Shown one piece after another: positions 33,956 through 42,181 of a DNA stretch of 64,000 nt. The stretch covers positions 620,001 through 684,000 of the forward strand of contig NZ_JAFJMJ010000002.1 in NCBI RefSeq assembly GCF_017309385.1, given 5' to 3'. A program made the position numbers and the translations under genes. The notes beneath the pieces are model-generated. The model had not been told where the DNA came from. It did no database searches and worked only from the letters and a program-made list of their open reading frames with translations. Positions within the stretch are counted from its first letter, which is position 1; the number at the start of each line of letters is the position of its first letter. This DNA comes from Amycolatopsis sp. 195334CR (GTDB lineage Bacteria > Actinomycetota > Actinomycetes > Mycobacteriales > Pseudonocardiaceae).

Positions 33956-35442
33956 GCCGCACTCGTGTAGCTGTAGTGCGACAGGGGGAAGCGCGCCGCG
34001 TCGCGGTGGGCGCTGAGCGTCGACGTCGGCCGCAGCAGGGTGGCTTCGCCGTGCTGGTTGAAGTAGTAGCTGCGCGCGGTCGCGCACTGGCCGAGCGAGA
34101 ACACCGAATTATCGGTGACCTTCGTCCGCATCCTCTCCAGGAACGCGTCGTTCGCTTCCCTGGTGACCTCGAAGACGTCGGCGCGGCGGTCGGCCAGCGC
34201 GGTGAACAGCCGCCGCATGTGCTTCATCTGGCACTCGATGGTGGTGAAATAGGACAGTCCACTGTAGGCATACGGGCTGTTGAGCGAGAGCAGGTTCGGG
34301 AACCCGGGCACGGTCATCCCCTCGTACGCCTGGAACCGGTTCTCCCGCCACCACTTGCCGAGGTCCCGGCCCTCGCGCCCGAGCACCTCGAACGCCGGGA
34401 AGTTCACGTCCCAGAGGTTGAACCCGGTGGCCAGCACGAGCACGTCGATGTCGGTGCGCCCGGCCGCGGTGGCCACGCCGGTCCGGTCGACCCGCTCGAT
34501 CGACGAGGTCTCCAGCCGCACGTGCGGCCGGGTGAACGCGGGGAAGTAGGTGTTGGAGAAGGTGGGCCGCTTGCAGCCGAACGAGTAGTCCGGGGTGAGC
34601 TTGCGGCGCAGCTCCGGGTCCCGCACCTGGCGGTGCAGGTGGGCCCGGCAGAACTGCTCGGCCACCCAGTTCGTCGCGCGGAACTGCTTGTAGCGCACCA
34701 CGCCGGAGATCATCATCAGTTCGAGCACCGCGCTGCCGGCGAACCGCACGGCGCGCTGCGCGGGCGGCAGCGCGGCGAACACCGCGCGCAGCGGCCGCGG
34801 GATCCGGTAGTCGGGCTTCGGGCTGACCCAGATCGGCGTGCGCTGGTACACGGTCAGCTCGGCGGCGAGTTCGGTCAGCTCGGGGATCAGCTGCACCGCG
34901 GTGGCGCCGGTGCCGATGATCGCCACGCGCTTGCCGCGCAGGTCGTACGAGTCGTCCCAGGCGGTGGTGTGGATCACCTTCCCGGCGAACTCGTCGATGC
35001 CCTCGATGTCGGGGACCTTGGGCTGGGAGAGGAAGCCGGTCGCGGTGACCAGGTACTTCGCCGTGACCACCTCGCCGCCCTCGACGGACACCCGCCAGTG
35101 GCGGTCGTGCTCGTCCCAGGCCGCGCCGGTGACCACCGCGCCGAACCGCATCAGCTCCCGCAGCCCGTACTTCCCGGCCACGTGCTCGGCGTAGCGCTTC
35201 AGCTCCTCGCCCGGCGCGAACAGTCGTGACCAGTGCGGATTCGGCTCGAACGAGTACGAGTAGGTCGACGAGGGGATGTCCACCGCCAGCCCGGGGTACC
35301 GGTTCACCTGCCAGGTGCCGCCGAGCTCGGGTTCGCGCTCCAGGATCAGCAGGTTCTGGTAACCCAGCCGCTTGAGCTGGATCGCCGCGCCCATGCCGCC
35401 GAACCCGGCGCCCACGATCACGGCGTCGTACTGGGTGCTCAT
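33952..35442 (-). CDS. FAD-dependent Baeyer-Villiger-type monooxygenase
   Basis: 496 residues with two Rossmann motifs: VIVGAGFGGMGAAI (FAD, about 9-22) and VAIIGTGATAVQLIPEL (NADPH, about 170). Between them lies FAGKVIHTTAWDD, the FxGxxxHxxxW fingerprint of BVMOs. The length and KDYS-free C-terminus match EthA/MymA-like members. It is the first gene of the operon, divergent from a TetR gene 73 bases away. The natural substrate is unknown; ketones or fatty acid derivatives are likely. Confidence 0.92.
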   Translation of the reverse strand: MSTQYDAVIVGAGFGGMGAAIQLKRLGYQNLLILEREPELGGTWQVNRYPGLAVDIPSSTYSYSFEPNPHWSRLFAPGEELKRYAEHVAGKYGLRELMRFGAVVTGAAWDEHDRHWRVSVEGGEVVTAKYLVTATGFLSQPKVPDIEGIDEFAGKVIHTTAWDDSYDLRGKRVAIIGTGATAVQLIPELTELAAELTVYQRTPIWVSPKPDYRIPRPLRAVFAALPPAQRAVRFAGSAVLELMMISGVVRYKQFRATNWVAEQFCRAHLHRQVRDPELRRKLTPDYSFGCKRPTFSNTYFPAFTRPHVRLETSSIERVDRTGVATAAGRTDIDVLVLATGFNLWDVNFPAFEVLGREGRDLGKWWRENRFQAYEGMTVPGFPNLLSLNSPYAYSGLSYFTTIECQMKHMRRLFTALADRRADVFEVTREANDAFLERMRTKVTDNSVFSLGQCATARSYYFNQHGEATLLRPTSTLSAHRDAARFPLSHYSYTSAA

Positions 35443-35461
35443 GCCACCTCCCGGAATGATG

Positions 35462-35509
35462 TGTCAGTTCCGGAACCGTATGTCAGTTCTGCGCGCAGGG
35501 CAATACACT
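35462..35509 (+). promoter_or_regulatory. Operator/promoter between the BVMO operon and its TetR gene
   Basis: TGTCAGTTC occurs at 35462 and 35481 (19-base period), and GTTCCGGAAC (35467-35476) is a perfect 10-bp palindrome. TACACT (35504-35509) is a -10 box 6 bases before the TetR ATG, so the TetR transcript is probably leaderless. A TetR dimer bound here would cover both divergent promoters. Confidence 0.5.
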
Positions 35510-35515
35510 GCGGGC

Positions 35516-36148
35516 ATGAGCTCCAGTGCCCAGCCGATCAGCCGTGCCGAACGGAAGAAGCAGGAACTGCGCCGCGAGATCATCGACGCGGCCTTCGACT
35601 GCTTCGCCGACCGCGGCTACCACGCCACCGGGATCGCGGACATCGCCGCGCACCTGGGCATCGGGCACGGCACCTTCTACCGCTACTTCTCGAACAAGCG
35701 CGACATCGTGGACCACGTGGTCGACGACCTGGTCAACCGGATCACCGGGGCGCTGACCGCGGAGAACGCCCCGGACGCGGTGTCCACCCTCGACGCCTAC
35801 CGGGCCCAGTCCGCGCGCATCGGCGAGGCGCTCGCCCGCATCTTCGGCGAGGACCCGCGCGTCGCCCGGTTGCTCCTGTTCGACGCGCCGGGCATCGACC
35901 AGGCGATGGCGGAGCGGATCCTCGACCTCTTCGAGGTGGCCAAGACGCTGACCGCGGCCTACCTCTCGCACGGCGTCGAACTCGGTTACCTGCGTGCCGA
36001 CCTCGACGTGGAGAACACCGCCCACGCGCTGAACGGCATGATCCTCGCCTCAGCGATCTCGTCGCTGCGAAATCCGGATCCGGCGCACCAGCGTCAGCTC
36101 AGCGAGGCCGTGCGACGCGTGATGTACGACGGGATCGCCGCGCGCTAG
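35516..36148 (+). CDS. TetR family transcriptional regulator
   Basis: 210 residues: HTH domain about 13-60 (RREIIDAAFDCFADRGYH, then GIADIAAHLGIGHGTFYRYF and SNKRDIVD) and a TetR_C ligand domain with DAVSTLDAYRAQSARIGEAL. The gene is divergent from the BVMO-patatin-SDR operon, so it is the probable repressor of that operon and of itself. Its 3' end overlaps the ureidoglycine aminohydrolase stop by four bases. Confidence 0.9.
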   Translation: MSSSAQPISRAERKKQELRREIIDAAFDCFADRGYHATGIADIAAHLGIGHGTFYRYFSNKRDIVDHVVDDLVNRITGALTAENAPDAVSTLDAYRAQSARIGEALARIFGEDPRVARLLLFDAPGIDQAMAERILDLFEVAKTLTAAYLSHGVELGYLRADLDVENTAHALNGMILASAISSLRNPDPAHQRQLSEAVRRVMYDGIAAR

Positions 36149-36969
36149 CCCAGCGGCATGTGGCGGTTGACGTCCTTGTAGAGCAGGTACCGGAACGGGC
36201 CGGGGCCGCCGGCGTAGCAGGCTTGCGGGCAGAAGGCGCGCAGCCACAGGAAGTCGCCCTCCTGGACCTCGACCCAGTCCTCGTTCAGGCGGTACACGGC
36301 CTTGCCCTGGAGGATGTAGAGGCCGTGCTCCATGACGTGCGTTTCGGCGAAGGGGATGCAGCCGCCGGGCTCGAACGTGACGATGTTGACGTGCATGTCG
36401 TGGCGGAGGTCGGCCGGGTCGGCGAAGCGTGAGGTGCGCCAGACGCCGCCGGTGTCGGGCATGGCGACCGCCTCGACCTCGGCGTCGCTGGTGACGAAGG
36501 CTTCGGGCGGTTCGATGCCGTCGACGTGCTGGTACTTCTTGCGGATCCACTGGAAGTGCGCTGCTTCGGGGCCCGAGCGGTTCCACGCGGTCCACGCCTG
36601 TCCCGGCGGGAGGTAGGCGTAGCCGCCCGGGGCGAGCACGTGCTCGTCCGCGCCGATGCGCAGGGTGAGGATTCCGCTGGTCACGAAGATCACCGACTCG
36701 GCCGCCGGGTCGGTTTCGGGCCGGTCGCTGCCGCCGTCGGCGGAGACCTCGACCATGTACTGGGAGAACGTCTCGGCGAAGCCGGAGAGCGGCCGGGCCA
36801 GCACCCACAGCCGCGTGCCGGTCCAGAAGGGGAGCGCGCTGGTGACGATGTCGGAGTTCGTGCCGCGCGGGATGACCGCGTAGGCCTCGCGGAACATCGC
36901 GCGATCGGTCAGCAGCTGGGTCTGTGGCGGGAGCCCACCGGTGGGAACGTAATAGCCTGGCTGGGACAC
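36145..36969 (-). CDS. allE: (S)-ureidoglycine aminohydrolase
   Basis: Mn-dependent enzyme of allantoin/purine catabolism, releasing ammonia from ureidoglycine to give ureidoglycolate. The 274-residue protein has two cupin domains. The C-terminal one holds metal ligands in AETHVMEHGLY (Glu, His, His) and Gln in AFCPQACYAGGPGPFRY, and ends VNRHM as in known AllE/YlbA. GTG 36969 is preceded by AGGAG. No other ureide genes are adjacent, so it is isolated from its pathway. Confidence 0.93.
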   Translation of the reverse strand: MSQPGYYVPTGGLPPQTQLLTDRAMFREAYAVIPRGTNSDIVTSALPFWTGTRLWVLARPLSGFAETFSQYMVEVSADGGSDRPETDPAAESVIFVTSGILTLRIGADEHVLAPGGYAYLPPGQAWTAWNRSGPEAAHFQWIRKKYQHVDGIEPPEAFVTSDAEVEAVAMPDTGGVWRTSRFADPADLRHDMHVNIVTFEPGGCIPFAETHVMEHGLYILQGKAVYRLNEDWVEVQEGDFLWLRAFCPQACYAGGPGPFRYLLYKDVNRHMPLG

Positions 36970-36991
36970 GGTGACTCCTGTTTTCGTATCG

Positions 36992-37007
36992 TGGAACCTA
37001 AATTCCG
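36992..37007. promoter_or_regulatory. Imperfect palindrome upstream of allE
   Basis: TGGAACCTAAATTCCG contains GGAA-N6-TTCC, 22 bases before the allE GTG. The shape is reminiscent of IclR-family (AllR-type) sites but no regulator gene is nearby, so the assignment is tentative. Confidence 0.3.
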
Positions 37008-37027
37008 CAGAGCCTTCGAAGTCAACG

Positions 37028-38884
37028 TCACCGCGCGAGCGGTGTCAACTCAGCCGTGTCCCGGGCCCTGGCCGCGACGAACGCGAGCACGGTCATCCCG
37101 GCGATGGCGCAGGCCGACAGGACGGCCGAGACGATCCAGCCCGTCGGCATCTCGGTGATCGGTTCGCCGTCGGCGCCGTGGAAGCGCTGGTAGCCGGGCA
37201 TCGCGATGAGCTGGGAGAACAGCGCCACCGCCAGCGCGGCCACCCAGCCGGCGAGCACCTTGGCGGTGACCCGGCCGGGCGCGAACAGCGAGGCCAGCAC
37301 CGGGATCCCGACCACCGTGACCGCCTGGACCAGCAGCGAGACCACCTGTGCGTGCGGGCCGACCTCGGAGGCGTACCAGCCCAGCGCGAGGACGGCGATC
37401 AGCCCGGTCAGCACCCAGCGGCGCCGCAGCGGCCCGCGCACGACGCGGATCGTGGCGATCACCGCGGCGATGGCGCCCGGGGCGTAGGCCGCGGAGTGGG
37501 CGACGAACTCCCAGATGTACTCGGGATCGGTGTTGAGCTGGGCGACGATCAGGAAGGCGACCACGCCGGAGGTCCAGAAGGGGGTGCTCCCGGCGAGCAG
37601 CGCGGCCCAGGTCCGCTGCGGTCCGCGGAGGCACAGGAGGATGCCGGTGACCAGCATCAGGATGCTCAGCGCGCCGGTGACCAGCGGGGCCAGGAAGCCG
37701 AGCGGGTCCATCGCGCTCGACGCGGAGATGCTGACGCCGAGCAGGGAGACGTCCACTCCGGCGAGGGTGGAGATCGCCAGTGCGGCCAGGGAGAAGAAGC
37801 TGAGCAGGCAGAAGACGCCCGCGGTGATCAGCCAGGGATCGTGGGGCGGGCGGGGATCGGGGAAGTACGGCTGGGGCGGTGGCCCCCAGTGCGGTGCCGG
37901 TGGTGCCATCGACGGTGGCATGCCCCCGGGCGCGACCCCGGCGGGTGCTCCGGGGAAGGCCGCTGCTCCCGGGAACGCTGCGGAGGTCGGGGATGCGGCG
38001 GGCGCCGGGAACTCTGCGGAAGTCGGCGCGGTAGCGGCGAACGCGGCCGGTGCCTGAGCGGCCGCCGTCGCGACTGTGGTTTCGCCGCGGATGGTGGTCA
38101 GGCGCATCCGGATCTCCTCGGCGGACGGGCGGTCCGTCACCGGCTTGGCCAGCATGGCCAGCAGCAGCGACGCGAACTCCGCCCCCGCGCGCGCCGGGGT
38201 CGGAGGTGCCTCGGCCAGGACGGCGGCGAGGGCGGCTCCTCCGGTATCGCGGCGGAACGGCGAGACGCCTTCCACCGCGAAGAACAGCGTCACGCCCAAC
38301 GCCCACAGGTCCGACGACGGCGCCGACCGGCCCTGGATCTGCTCCGGCGCCATGTACGCGGGCGAACCGACCATGATGCCCGAAGCAGTGGACGTCGAAT
38401 CGCCGTCGAGGCGGGCGATGCCGAAGTCGGCGAGCTTGACCTCACCGCGCGCGGACACCATCACATTGCCCGGCTTCACATCCCGGTGCACGATCCCGAG
38501 CTTGTGCGCGGACACGAGCACGTCCAGCAACCGCAACCCGAGATCGGCCGCCTCCACCGGCGACATCGGTCCTTCTTGGACGATCCGGTCCTGGAGCGTC
38601 TCCGCTTCGACCAGCTCCATGACGATGAAGACCTGCTCGTCATCCTCGATGGCGTCGTAGACGGTGACCGCGCCGGAGTGGTTCAGCCGCGCGGCCAGCC
38701 GCGCCTCGCGCAGCACCGTCGCGCGGGTCTCCGGCTGGGCTTCCAGCGAGGGCGGGAGGGTGACCTCCTTGATCGCGACGAACCGGTCGAGCAGCAGATC
38801 CCGCGCCCGCCACACCGTGCCCATCCCGCCCCGGCCGAGCATCTCCTGCAGTACGAACCGATCGCCGAGCCGCCGCTGCGTCAC
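37028..38884 (-). CDS. Membrane-anchored Ser/Thr protein kinase
   Basis: 618 residues. The kinase domain spans about 1-270: glycine loop GRGGMGTVW (17-25), ATP-binding Lys39 in FVAIKE, catalytic HRDVKPGN (133-140), DFG (153-155) and GSPAYMAPEQIQG. A Pro/Ala-rich linker follows (about 280-350). The C-terminal half (about 360-605) contains around eight hydrophobic segments instead of the PASTA or sensor domains of PknB/PknD. It may sense membrane state. Single gene. Confidence 0.93.
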   Translation of the reverse strand: MTQRRLGDRFVLQEMLGRGGMGTVWRARDLLLDRFVAIKEVTLPPSLEAQPETRATVLREARLAARLNHSGAVTVYDAIEDDEQVFIVMELVEAETLQDRIVQEGPMSPVEAADLGLRLLDVLVSAHKLGIVHRDVKPGNVMVSARGEVKLADFGIARLDGDSTSTASGIMVGSPAYMAPEQIQGRSAPSSDLWALGVTLFFAVEGVSPFRRDTGGAALAAVLAEAPPTPARAGAEFASLLLAMLAKPVTDRPSAEEIRMRLTTIRGETTVATAAAQAPAAFAATAPTSAEFPAPAASPTSAAFPGAAAFPGAPAGVAPGGMPPSMAPPAPHWGPPPQPYFPDPRPPHDPWLITAGVFCLLSFFSLAALAISTLAGVDVSLLGVSISASSAMDPLGFLAPLVTGALSILMLVTGILLCLRGPQRTWAALLAGSTPFWTSGVVAFLIVAQLNTDPEYIWEFVAHSAAYAPGAIAAVIATIRVVRGPLRRRWVLTGLIAVLALGWYASEVGPHAQVVSLLVQAVTVVGIPVLASLFAPGRVTAKVLAGWVAALAVALFSQLIAMPGYQRFHGADGEPITEMPTGWIVSAVLSACAIAGMTVLAFVAARARDTAELTPLAR

Positions 38885-38925
38885 CGAACACCCTCCCGGA
38901 AGGCCGAAGTGAGTCGGACGCTAGC

Positions 38926-39732
38926 TCATTTCCCGCTGGGCAGCCCGAACTTCCGCGCGAACAGTCTGCGGAACACGGCGTCGGGGAGCAGGGCACGCAG
39001 CGCGGGCAGGGCTTTCGCCCGGATCCCGACCCGGTACCGCGGCGGCAGCCGCCGCGCTTCGACGGCGCGGGTGATGGTGCGGGCGAACGCGGTCGGCGGC
39101 CCGCCGTCGCGCTGCGTCGTGGCGAACCGTTCGACCACCGCGTCCCTCGCGATCGCGTAGCTGTCGAGCGGTTCCGCGTGCAGGGCGGCGTCGGCCGCGC
39201 CGGTGCGCACGCTCGTGCCCTGGACGCAGGTCGCGTCCACGCCGAACGGGGCGACCTCGTAGCGCACCGCGTCGACGTACCCCTCCAGCGCGGCCTTGCT
39301 CGCGGAATACACCGCGTGGAACGGAATGGCCGCGACGGCCGCGCTGGAACTCATGAAGATCAGCCGTCCGGCGGTTTGCCGCCGCATCGCGGGCAGCACG
39401 GCGCGGACGAGCCGGTGCGCGCCGAGCAGGTAGGCGTCCAGCTGCCGCAATGCCAGCGCGGGACTGGTTTCCTCCGCCGCGCCCGCGACGTAGCAGCCCG
39501 CGCTGTAGACGAGCACGTCGATGCGCCCGGCGCGGTGCAGCACGTCGTCCACGCACTCGCGCACCGAGGCGTCGTCGGTCACGTCCAGGGTGACCGGCTC
39601 CACGCCGGGTGGCGGCTCGCCCGGCCACCCGCGGCTGCTGCCGAAGACCCGGTGCCCGCGGCCGGCCAGGGAAACCGCCGCGGCCCGGCCGATGCCCGAC
39701 GAGGCACCCGCCACGAGAACGACCCGGCTCAT
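38926..39732 (-). CDS. SDR family oxidoreductase
   Basis: 268 residues with cofactor motif AGASSGIGRAAA, YSAGCYVAG at the NNAG position, Ser in FMSSSAAVAAI and catalytic Tyr/Lys in YSASKAALEGY. The C-terminal ALRALLPDAVFRRLFARKFG is typical of classical SDRs acting on lipid-like or steroid-like substrates. Single gene, 41 bases after the kinase start. Confidence 0.88.
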   Translation of the reverse strand: MSRVVLVAGASSGIGRAAAVSLAGRGHRVFGSSRGWPGEPPPGVEPVTLDVTDDASVRECVDDVLHRAGRIDVLVYSAGCYVAGAAEETSPALALRQLDAYLLGAHRLVRAVLPAMRRQTAGRLIFMSSSAAVAAIPFHAVYSASKAALEGYVDAVRYEVAPFGVDATCVQGTSVRTGAADAALHAEPLDSYAIARDAVVERFATTQRDGGPPTAFARTITRAVEARRLPPRYRVGIRAKALPALRALLPDAVFRRLFARKFGLPSGK

Positions 39733-39793
39733 CCGCCCACCCCCAGGACCGCAGGATAACCGCGGCGGGCACCCGCCGTGATTTGATCAAGGC

Positions 39794-40252
39794 ATGCGGA
39801 TCCCACCCATCACCGTCGCCCAGCGAGTGGTCACCGCGCTCGAGGCAGGCGGGTTCACCGCGGCCGTCGGCGGTTCCGGGTTGCTGGTCGCGCTGGAACT
39901 GTCCGACGTCGCCAATGACTGGGACGTCACAGTGGACGCGGACGCCCACGAGGTGGGAGCAGCGCTGGAGCGGGCCGGGCTGACCTACCGCGACGACACC
40001 GCCGGGGGCGGCTACGCCACCGACGTCCGTTTTGTGGTCAGCGAGGCGGGTCACGAGGTGGACGTGCTCGTCGGGTTCGCCCTGCGCGGCCCGGACGGCG
40101 TGGAACGGCTGCCGACGCGGGTCAGCGGTCACTGGCGGGGACTCCCGCTGGCCGACCCGCGCGTGTGGGCACGGGCCTACCGGCTGCTCGACCGGCCCGC
40201 CAAGGCCGAGATCCTCGACCGGTGGCTGGCCGAAAACGCGGCCGGAAGGTGA
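39794..40252 (+). CDS. Nucleotidyltransferase-fold hypothetical protein
   Basis: 152 residues. The N-terminal GGSGLLVALELSDVANDWD VTVDA region has a Gly-Ser helix followed by D-x-D spacing (NDWDVTVD), and a later acidic VDVLVGF strand, which matches the minimal nucleotidyltransferase fold (as in AbiEii- or aminoglycoside-type NTases). The remainder has LADPRVWARAYRLLDRPAKAE, a helix typical of such proteins. Target unknown. The 3' end overlaps a TetR remnant on the other strand by 76 bases. Confidence 0.6.
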   Translation: MRIPPITVAQRVVTALEAGGFTAAVGGSGLLVALELSDVANDWDVTVDADAHEVGAALERAGLTYRDDTAGGGYATDVRFVVSEAGHEVDVLVGFALRGPDGVERLPTRVSGHWRGLPLADPRVWARAYRLLDRPAKAEILDRWLAENAAGR

Positions 40253-40575
40253 CTTTCGACCAGGCGCTCCGCTTCCGGGCGCGCGCCGGTCCGGAAGAGC
40301 TCCAGCAGTTGCTCGGTCAGCGCGTCCGGATCGGGCACCCCGGCCTCGACGGCGAGCCCGCGCACCCGATCACGGAGAGTGCGCTCGTGCCGGAGCACGA
40401 TCCGGCGGCTGAACGGGCCCGCCGATTTCCCGGAAATGGGGGCGCACGTCGTGAACAGGGCGAGCAAACGCGCTTTGACATCATTTCCGGCGCGGGCGAT
40501 TTCGCGTTCGTAGCCAGCCCGCCAACGCACCTCGCGTCCGTCCAAATAGGCCGCGAAGAGCAGGTCGCTGGTCAT
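40177..40575 (-). pseudogene. TetR regulator fragment lacking its HTH
   Basis: The 132-codon frame reads like the ligand-binding part of a TetR protein: LLFAAYLDGREVRWRAGYE, DVKARLLALFTTCAP, RHERTLRDRVRGLAVEAGVP and DALTEQLLELF. The N-terminal DNA-binding domain of about 50 residues is absent; the frame instead begins with an ATG overlapping the stop of a small upstream open frame. A short real protein cannot be excluded. Confidence 0.5.
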
Positions 40576-40691
40576 CGGGCAGCCCGCTTTCGCGGCGGCA
40601 CCGCCAGTCCGTGCCGGATCGCGTTCCCGGCGTGAATGCCGTAGGCGAAATCCTTCAGTAACTCCAGTAGGGAAATCATCGAATTGCGCAT
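40572..40691 (-). CDS. Small protein, 39 residues
   Basis: Starts at ATG 40691 (or in-frame ATG 40679) and ends in an ATGA overlap with the TetR fragment. The sequence MISLLELLKDFAYGIHAGNA then IRHGLAVPPRKRAAR has an amphipathic helix and a basic end. Its lower GC than the surroundings and the coupled overlap support translation, but the family is not recognised. Confidence 0.4.
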   Translation of the reverse strand: MRNSMISLLELLKDFAYGIHAGNAIRHGLAVPPRKRAAR

Positions 40692-40762
40692 GCCATCAGC
40701 ATGACCGGAATTCGCCCGCGGCAACACGGACGGTGACGACAACTAGCGCTAGGATCTCGCCA

Positions 40763-42181
40763 TCACCGGGGCAGGGTGAGGGTGAACGCCGCCCCGGCAC
40801 CCGGTTCGTCGCGCACGGTGATCCGGCCGTCGTGCATGAGCGCGTTCTCCCGCGCGATGGCCAGGCCCAGTCCGCTGCCCTCGGTGTACGCCCGCGCCTG
40901 GTCACCGCGGACGAACCGGTCGAAGATCACCGCGGCGAGTTCGTCCGGGACCCCCGGCCCGTGATCGGTGACCGTCACCGACACCTCCTCGGGGGCCGTG
41001 CCGTCGATGGTCACGCGCACCGGCGGGGCCCCGTGGTGCTCGGCGTTGCTGAGCAGGTTGCGCACGATGGTGTGCAACCGGCGGGCGTCACCCTGGACCG
41101 TCGTGTCCCCGGCGGCTTCCGAGGTGACCCCGGCGCTCGACGGAACCATCTCCGCGGCGTCGGCCACCAGTTCCGCGAGATCGATCGGCTCCGGCCGGAA
41201 GTCGGCCACGCCCGCGTCGATCCGGGAGATCTCCAGCAGGTCCTCGACCAGCGTGCTGAGCCGCCGGATCTGGGTGCCCAGCAGTTCGACCGACCGGTCC
41301 CGGTCGCGGTGGTCCGGGTTGCTCAGGCTGTCGGTGAGCGCGACCAGCGAGGCCAGCGGCGTGCGCAGGTCGTGCGCGACGTCGGCGACGAACCGGCGTT
41401 GCTGCACGTCCTTGCGGCGGAGTTCGTCGATGGACTCGCCCAGCCGCCCGGCCATGGTGTTGAACGAACGCGCGAGCTCGGCGAGTTCGTCGTGCCCGTG
41501 CACCGGCAGCCGGGTCTGCAGCTTGCCCGCACCGAGCCGCCTGGCCGCCGAGGCCGCGGTCCGCAGGGGGCGCTGGATGCGCCGCGCGGTCAGCAGCGCG
41601 ATGGCGGCCGCCGAGACCGCGACCACCAGGGTGAGCACGATGAGCTGGGTGCGCAGGCCGGCGATCTCGCGGTCCAGGCCGGCGGTGCTGTAGAACTCCG
41701 CGAGCACGATGCCGGGGGCGATCGCGCCCGCCACCACCAGGTAGGACCCGTCGTCCCCCTGGTAGGCGTAGGTGACCGCCGGGGCCTGCATGTCCCTGGC
41801 CTCGTCGATCCGGTCGACCGGGAGCTGGCCGGGCTGCCAGCCGGTGTTCCCGAGCACCGGGACGTACCGGCCGTCGCGCTCGGCGGACTTGCCCGGCGCG
41901 AAGTGCAGCAGCGACCAGGTGAGCCCGAGCCGTCCCTCCATGAAGCTCGCCGCCGCGCGCACCGGGCAGCCGGCGGGATCCTCGTCGCGGCAGGGGGTGA
42001 GGTGCTGGCGGGCCTGCTGGATGTCGGAGTTGAAGCCGATGGTCGCCGAGGTGGTGAACCGGTCGGTGGCCGAGGAGACCTGCGTGGTGTAGACCACCAC
42101 GGCCATCACCGCGGAAGCGCCCACAGTGGACAGCACCACGGTGATGGCGATCTTGGCGGCGAGGCCGAGCCGCCACCTCAC
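40763..42181 (-). CDS. Two-component sensor histidine kinase
   Basis: 472 residues from GTG 42181, overlapping the response regulator stop. Membrane segment 1 (about 8-30), an extracellular sensor region (about 31-150), membrane segment 2 (about 155-178), HAMP (LTARRIQRPLRTAASAAR), DHp with phospho-His in FVADVAHDLRTPLASL, and an ATPase domain with NLLSNAEHH, DHGPGVPDE and GSGLGLAI. It forms one operon with the M15 peptidase and regulator genes and may sense cell-wall stress. Confidence 0.93.
   Translation of the reverse strand: MRWRLGLAAKIAITVVLSTVGASAVMAVVVYTTQVSSATDRFTTSATIGFNSDIQQARQHLTPCRDEDPAGCPVRAAASFMEGRLGLTWSLLHFAPGKSAERDGRYVPVLGNTGWQPGQLPVDRIDEARDMQAPAVTYAYQGDDGSYLVVAGAIAPGIVLAEFYSTAGLDREIAGLRTQLIVLTLVVAVSAAAIALLTARRIQRPLRTAASAARRLGAGKLQTRLPVHGHDELAELARSFNTMAGRLGESIDELRRKDVQQRRFVADVAHDLRTPLASLVALTDSLSNPDHRDRDRSVELLGTQIRRLSTLVEDLLEISRIDAGVADFRPEPIDLAELVADAAEMVPSSAGVTSEAAGDTTVQGDARRLHTIVRNLLSNAEHHGAPPVRVTIDGTAPEEVSVTVTDHGPGVPDELAAVIFDRFVRGDQARAYTEGSGLGLAIARENALMHDGRITVRDEPGAGAAFTLTLPR

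Noticed and set aside
36971..39160. 729-codon open frame antisense to the kinase gene
   Set aside because: Composition is typical of antisense frames in high-GC DNA; the opposite strand has complete kinase motifs.
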